Below, piece after piece: positions 33,954 through 35,125 of a stretch of DNA of 35,125 nucleotides (its first letter is position 1; each line of letters opens with the position of its first letter). The position numbers and the translations under genes are program-made. The DNA comes from Bauldia sp. (GTDB lineage: Bacteria; Pseudomonadota; Alphaproteobacteria; Rhizobiales; Kaistiaceae), in assembly GCA_020442065.1 (NCBI GenBank), contig JAGRKZ010000153.1:1-35125 (forward strand), given 5' to 3'. Below the pieces are notes generated by a model, which searched no databases, was not told where the DNA came from, and worked only from the letters and a program-made list of their open reading frames with translations.

Positions 33954-35125
33954 TTAGTGAGCCGTGAGACCTGTGCCCGCGTCGTCCTCGGCGACTTTGG
34001 CCGGCACTGGTTCCTTCGCCTCTTCCCATTCGATCGGCTCCGGAACCCGGATCAGGGCATGCTTGATCACGTCGTCCATACGGCCGACAGGAATGATTTC
34101 CAGGCCGCTCTTGACGTTCGCCGGAATGTCGGCGAGGTCCTTCACGTTGTCCTCCGGGATCAGGACGGTCTTGATGCCGCCGCGGAGCGCCGCCAGCAGC
34201 TTCTCCTTGAGCCCGCCGATCGGAAGCACCCGCCCGCGGAGCGTGATCTCGCCGGTCATCGCCACGTCACGGCGCACCGGAATACCCGTGAGCGTCGAGA
34301 CGATCGCCGTCACCATCGCCACACCGGCCGACGGTCCGTCCTTCGGCGTGGCGCCTTCGGGGACGTGGACGTGGATGTCGCGACGGTCGAACAGCGGCGG
34401 CTCGATGCCGAAGTCGATCGCCCGGCTCCGCACGTAGGAGGCCGCCGCCGAGATCGATTCCTTCATCACGTCGCGCAAGTTGCCGGTGACGGTCATCTTG
34501 CCCTTGCCCGGCATCATCACGCCCTCGATAGTGAGCAGCTCGCCCCCCACCTCGGTCCAGGCAAGGCCCGTGACCACACCGACCAGGTCCTCGAGCTCGG
34601 CCTCGCCGTAGCGATAGCGCGGCACGGACAGGAAGTCCTCGATGTTCTTGGTCGTGATCTTGATCGACTTCTTCTTCTGGAGGATCAGTTCCTTCACGCT
34701 CTTGCGCGCCAGCGTGGCGAGCTCGCGCTCGAGATTGCGGACGCCCGCCTCACGGGTGTAGCGGCGGATGACGGTCTTCAGCGCCTCGTCGTCGACGCTG
34801 AATTCCTTCGCCGTCAGCGCGTGCTCCCTGAGGATCTTCGGAATGAGGTGACGCCGCGCGATCTCGATCTTCTCGTCCTCGGTGTAGCCGGCGATCCGGA
34901 TGATCTCCATGCGGTCCATCAGCGGCGGCGGGATGTTCAGCGTGTTCGCCGTGGTGATGAACAGCACGTTCGAGAGATCGTAGTCGACTTCCAGGTAGTG
35001 GTCGTTGAACGAGGTGTTCTGCTCCGGATCGAGCACCTCGAGCAGCGCCGACGACGGGTCGCCACGGAAATCCATGCCGATCTTGTCGATCTCGTCGAGC
35101 AGGAACAGCGGGTTCGACTTCTTGG
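33954..35125 (-). CDS. lon: ATP-dependent protease Lon, C-terminal part
   Basis: The last 390 residues of Lon; the gene enters from the right edge, so the N-domain and Walker A are outside the window. The visible part starts within the AAA+ domain at Walker B ([11 protein letters not shown]), followed by [19 protein letters not shown], sensor residues near [11 protein letters not shown], and the helical subdomain. The proteolytic domain carries the catalytic serine in [10 protein letters not shown] and the lysine in [11 protein letters not shown]. The extended acidic C-terminus ([13 protein letters not shown]) is common in Rhizobiales. It degrades misfolded and regulatory proteins. Confidence 0.97.
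   Translation of the reverse strand, partial: KKSNPLFLLDEIDKIGMDFRGDPSSALLEVLDPEQNTSFNDHYLEVDYDLSNVLFITTANTLNIPPPLMDRMEIIRIAGYTEDEKIEIARRHLIPKILREHALTAKEFSVDDEALKTVIRRYTREAGVRNLERELATLARKSVKELILQKKKSIKITTKNIEDFLSVPRYRYGEAELEDLVGVVTGLAWTEVGGELLTIEGVMMPGKGKMTVTGNLRDVMKESISAAASYVRSRAIDFGIEPPLFDRRDIHVHVPEGATPKDGPSAGVAMVTAIVSTLTGIPVRRDVAMTGEITLRGRVLPIGGLKEKLLAALRGGIKTVLIPEDNVKDLADIPANVKSGLEIIPVGRMDDVIKHALIRVPEPIEWEEAKEPVPAKVAEDDAGTGLTAH

Overview
The window reads as a GC-rich alphaproteobacterial chromosome, most likely Hyphomicrobiales (Rhizobiales). The right end carries lon (partial), hupB and tRNA-Val on the minus strand, and the left end carries nuoA and nuoB (partial) on the same strand. In many Rhizobiales lon, hupB, a tRNA-Val and the nuo operon lie close together in this order and orientation. 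Here about 32 kb of accessory genes separates hupB/tRNA-Val from nuoA. I see no integrase, transposase or duplicated tRNA end, so how the block arrived is open.

Layout, left to right. (1) 1-3522: nuoB and nuoA (minus), then a membrane-anchored PAS-PAS-GGDEF-EAL protein (plus). (2) 3617-10759, minus: KSTD-like FAD dehydrogenase, NTF2/SnoaL-like protein, sugar-type periplasmic binding protein, a fused ABC ATPase-permease and a second permease. A divergent AraC-type regulator lies at 10987-11847. (3) 11928-26508, minus: a compact run of 16 genes for aromatic-ring catabolism. In transcription order these are the two subunits of hydroquinone 1,2-dioxygenase, a semialdehyde dehydrogenase, maleylacetate reductase, a five-gene LIV-type ABC importer, an intradiol (hydroxyquinol) dioxygenase, a YciI-like protein, a Rieske ferredoxin-like protein, a CobS-like AAA+ ATPase, and pcaI, pcaJ, pcaF. 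(4) 26663-29305, plus: an IclR-family regulator and a CobT-like VWA protein. (5) 29325-33353: tRNA-Asp, a GT2-like glycosyltransferase, an adenylation-carrier-thioesterase protein, and tRNA-Val. (6) 33488-35125: hupB and lon.

How the genes fit together. Hydroquinone is cleaved to 4-hydroxymuconic semialdehyde and oxidised to maleylacetate. Hydroxyquinol is cleaved directly to maleylacetate. Maleylacetate reductase then gives 3-oxoadipate, which PcaIJ and PcaF convert to succinyl-CoA and acetyl-CoA. The whole lower pathway is present, but no aromatic monooxygenase is visible, so the upstream source of (hydroxy)hydroquinone is unknown. The KSTD-like dehydrogenase operon could be that source, by aromatising an imported alicyclic compound. 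This is inference, but its control region carries the same operator architecture as the hydroquinone operon.

Most notable observations: (a) a CobS-like AAA+ and CobT-like VWA pair, without CobN, split across the two divergent arms of an iron-dioxygenase locus, suggesting a dedicated metalloenzyme-activation chaperone; (b) three matching tandem operators, each two 15-bp GTTCG-N5-CGAAC-like boxes with a 4-bp spacer, linking the loci at 10.9 kb and 26.5-26.65 kb as a probable IclR regulon.
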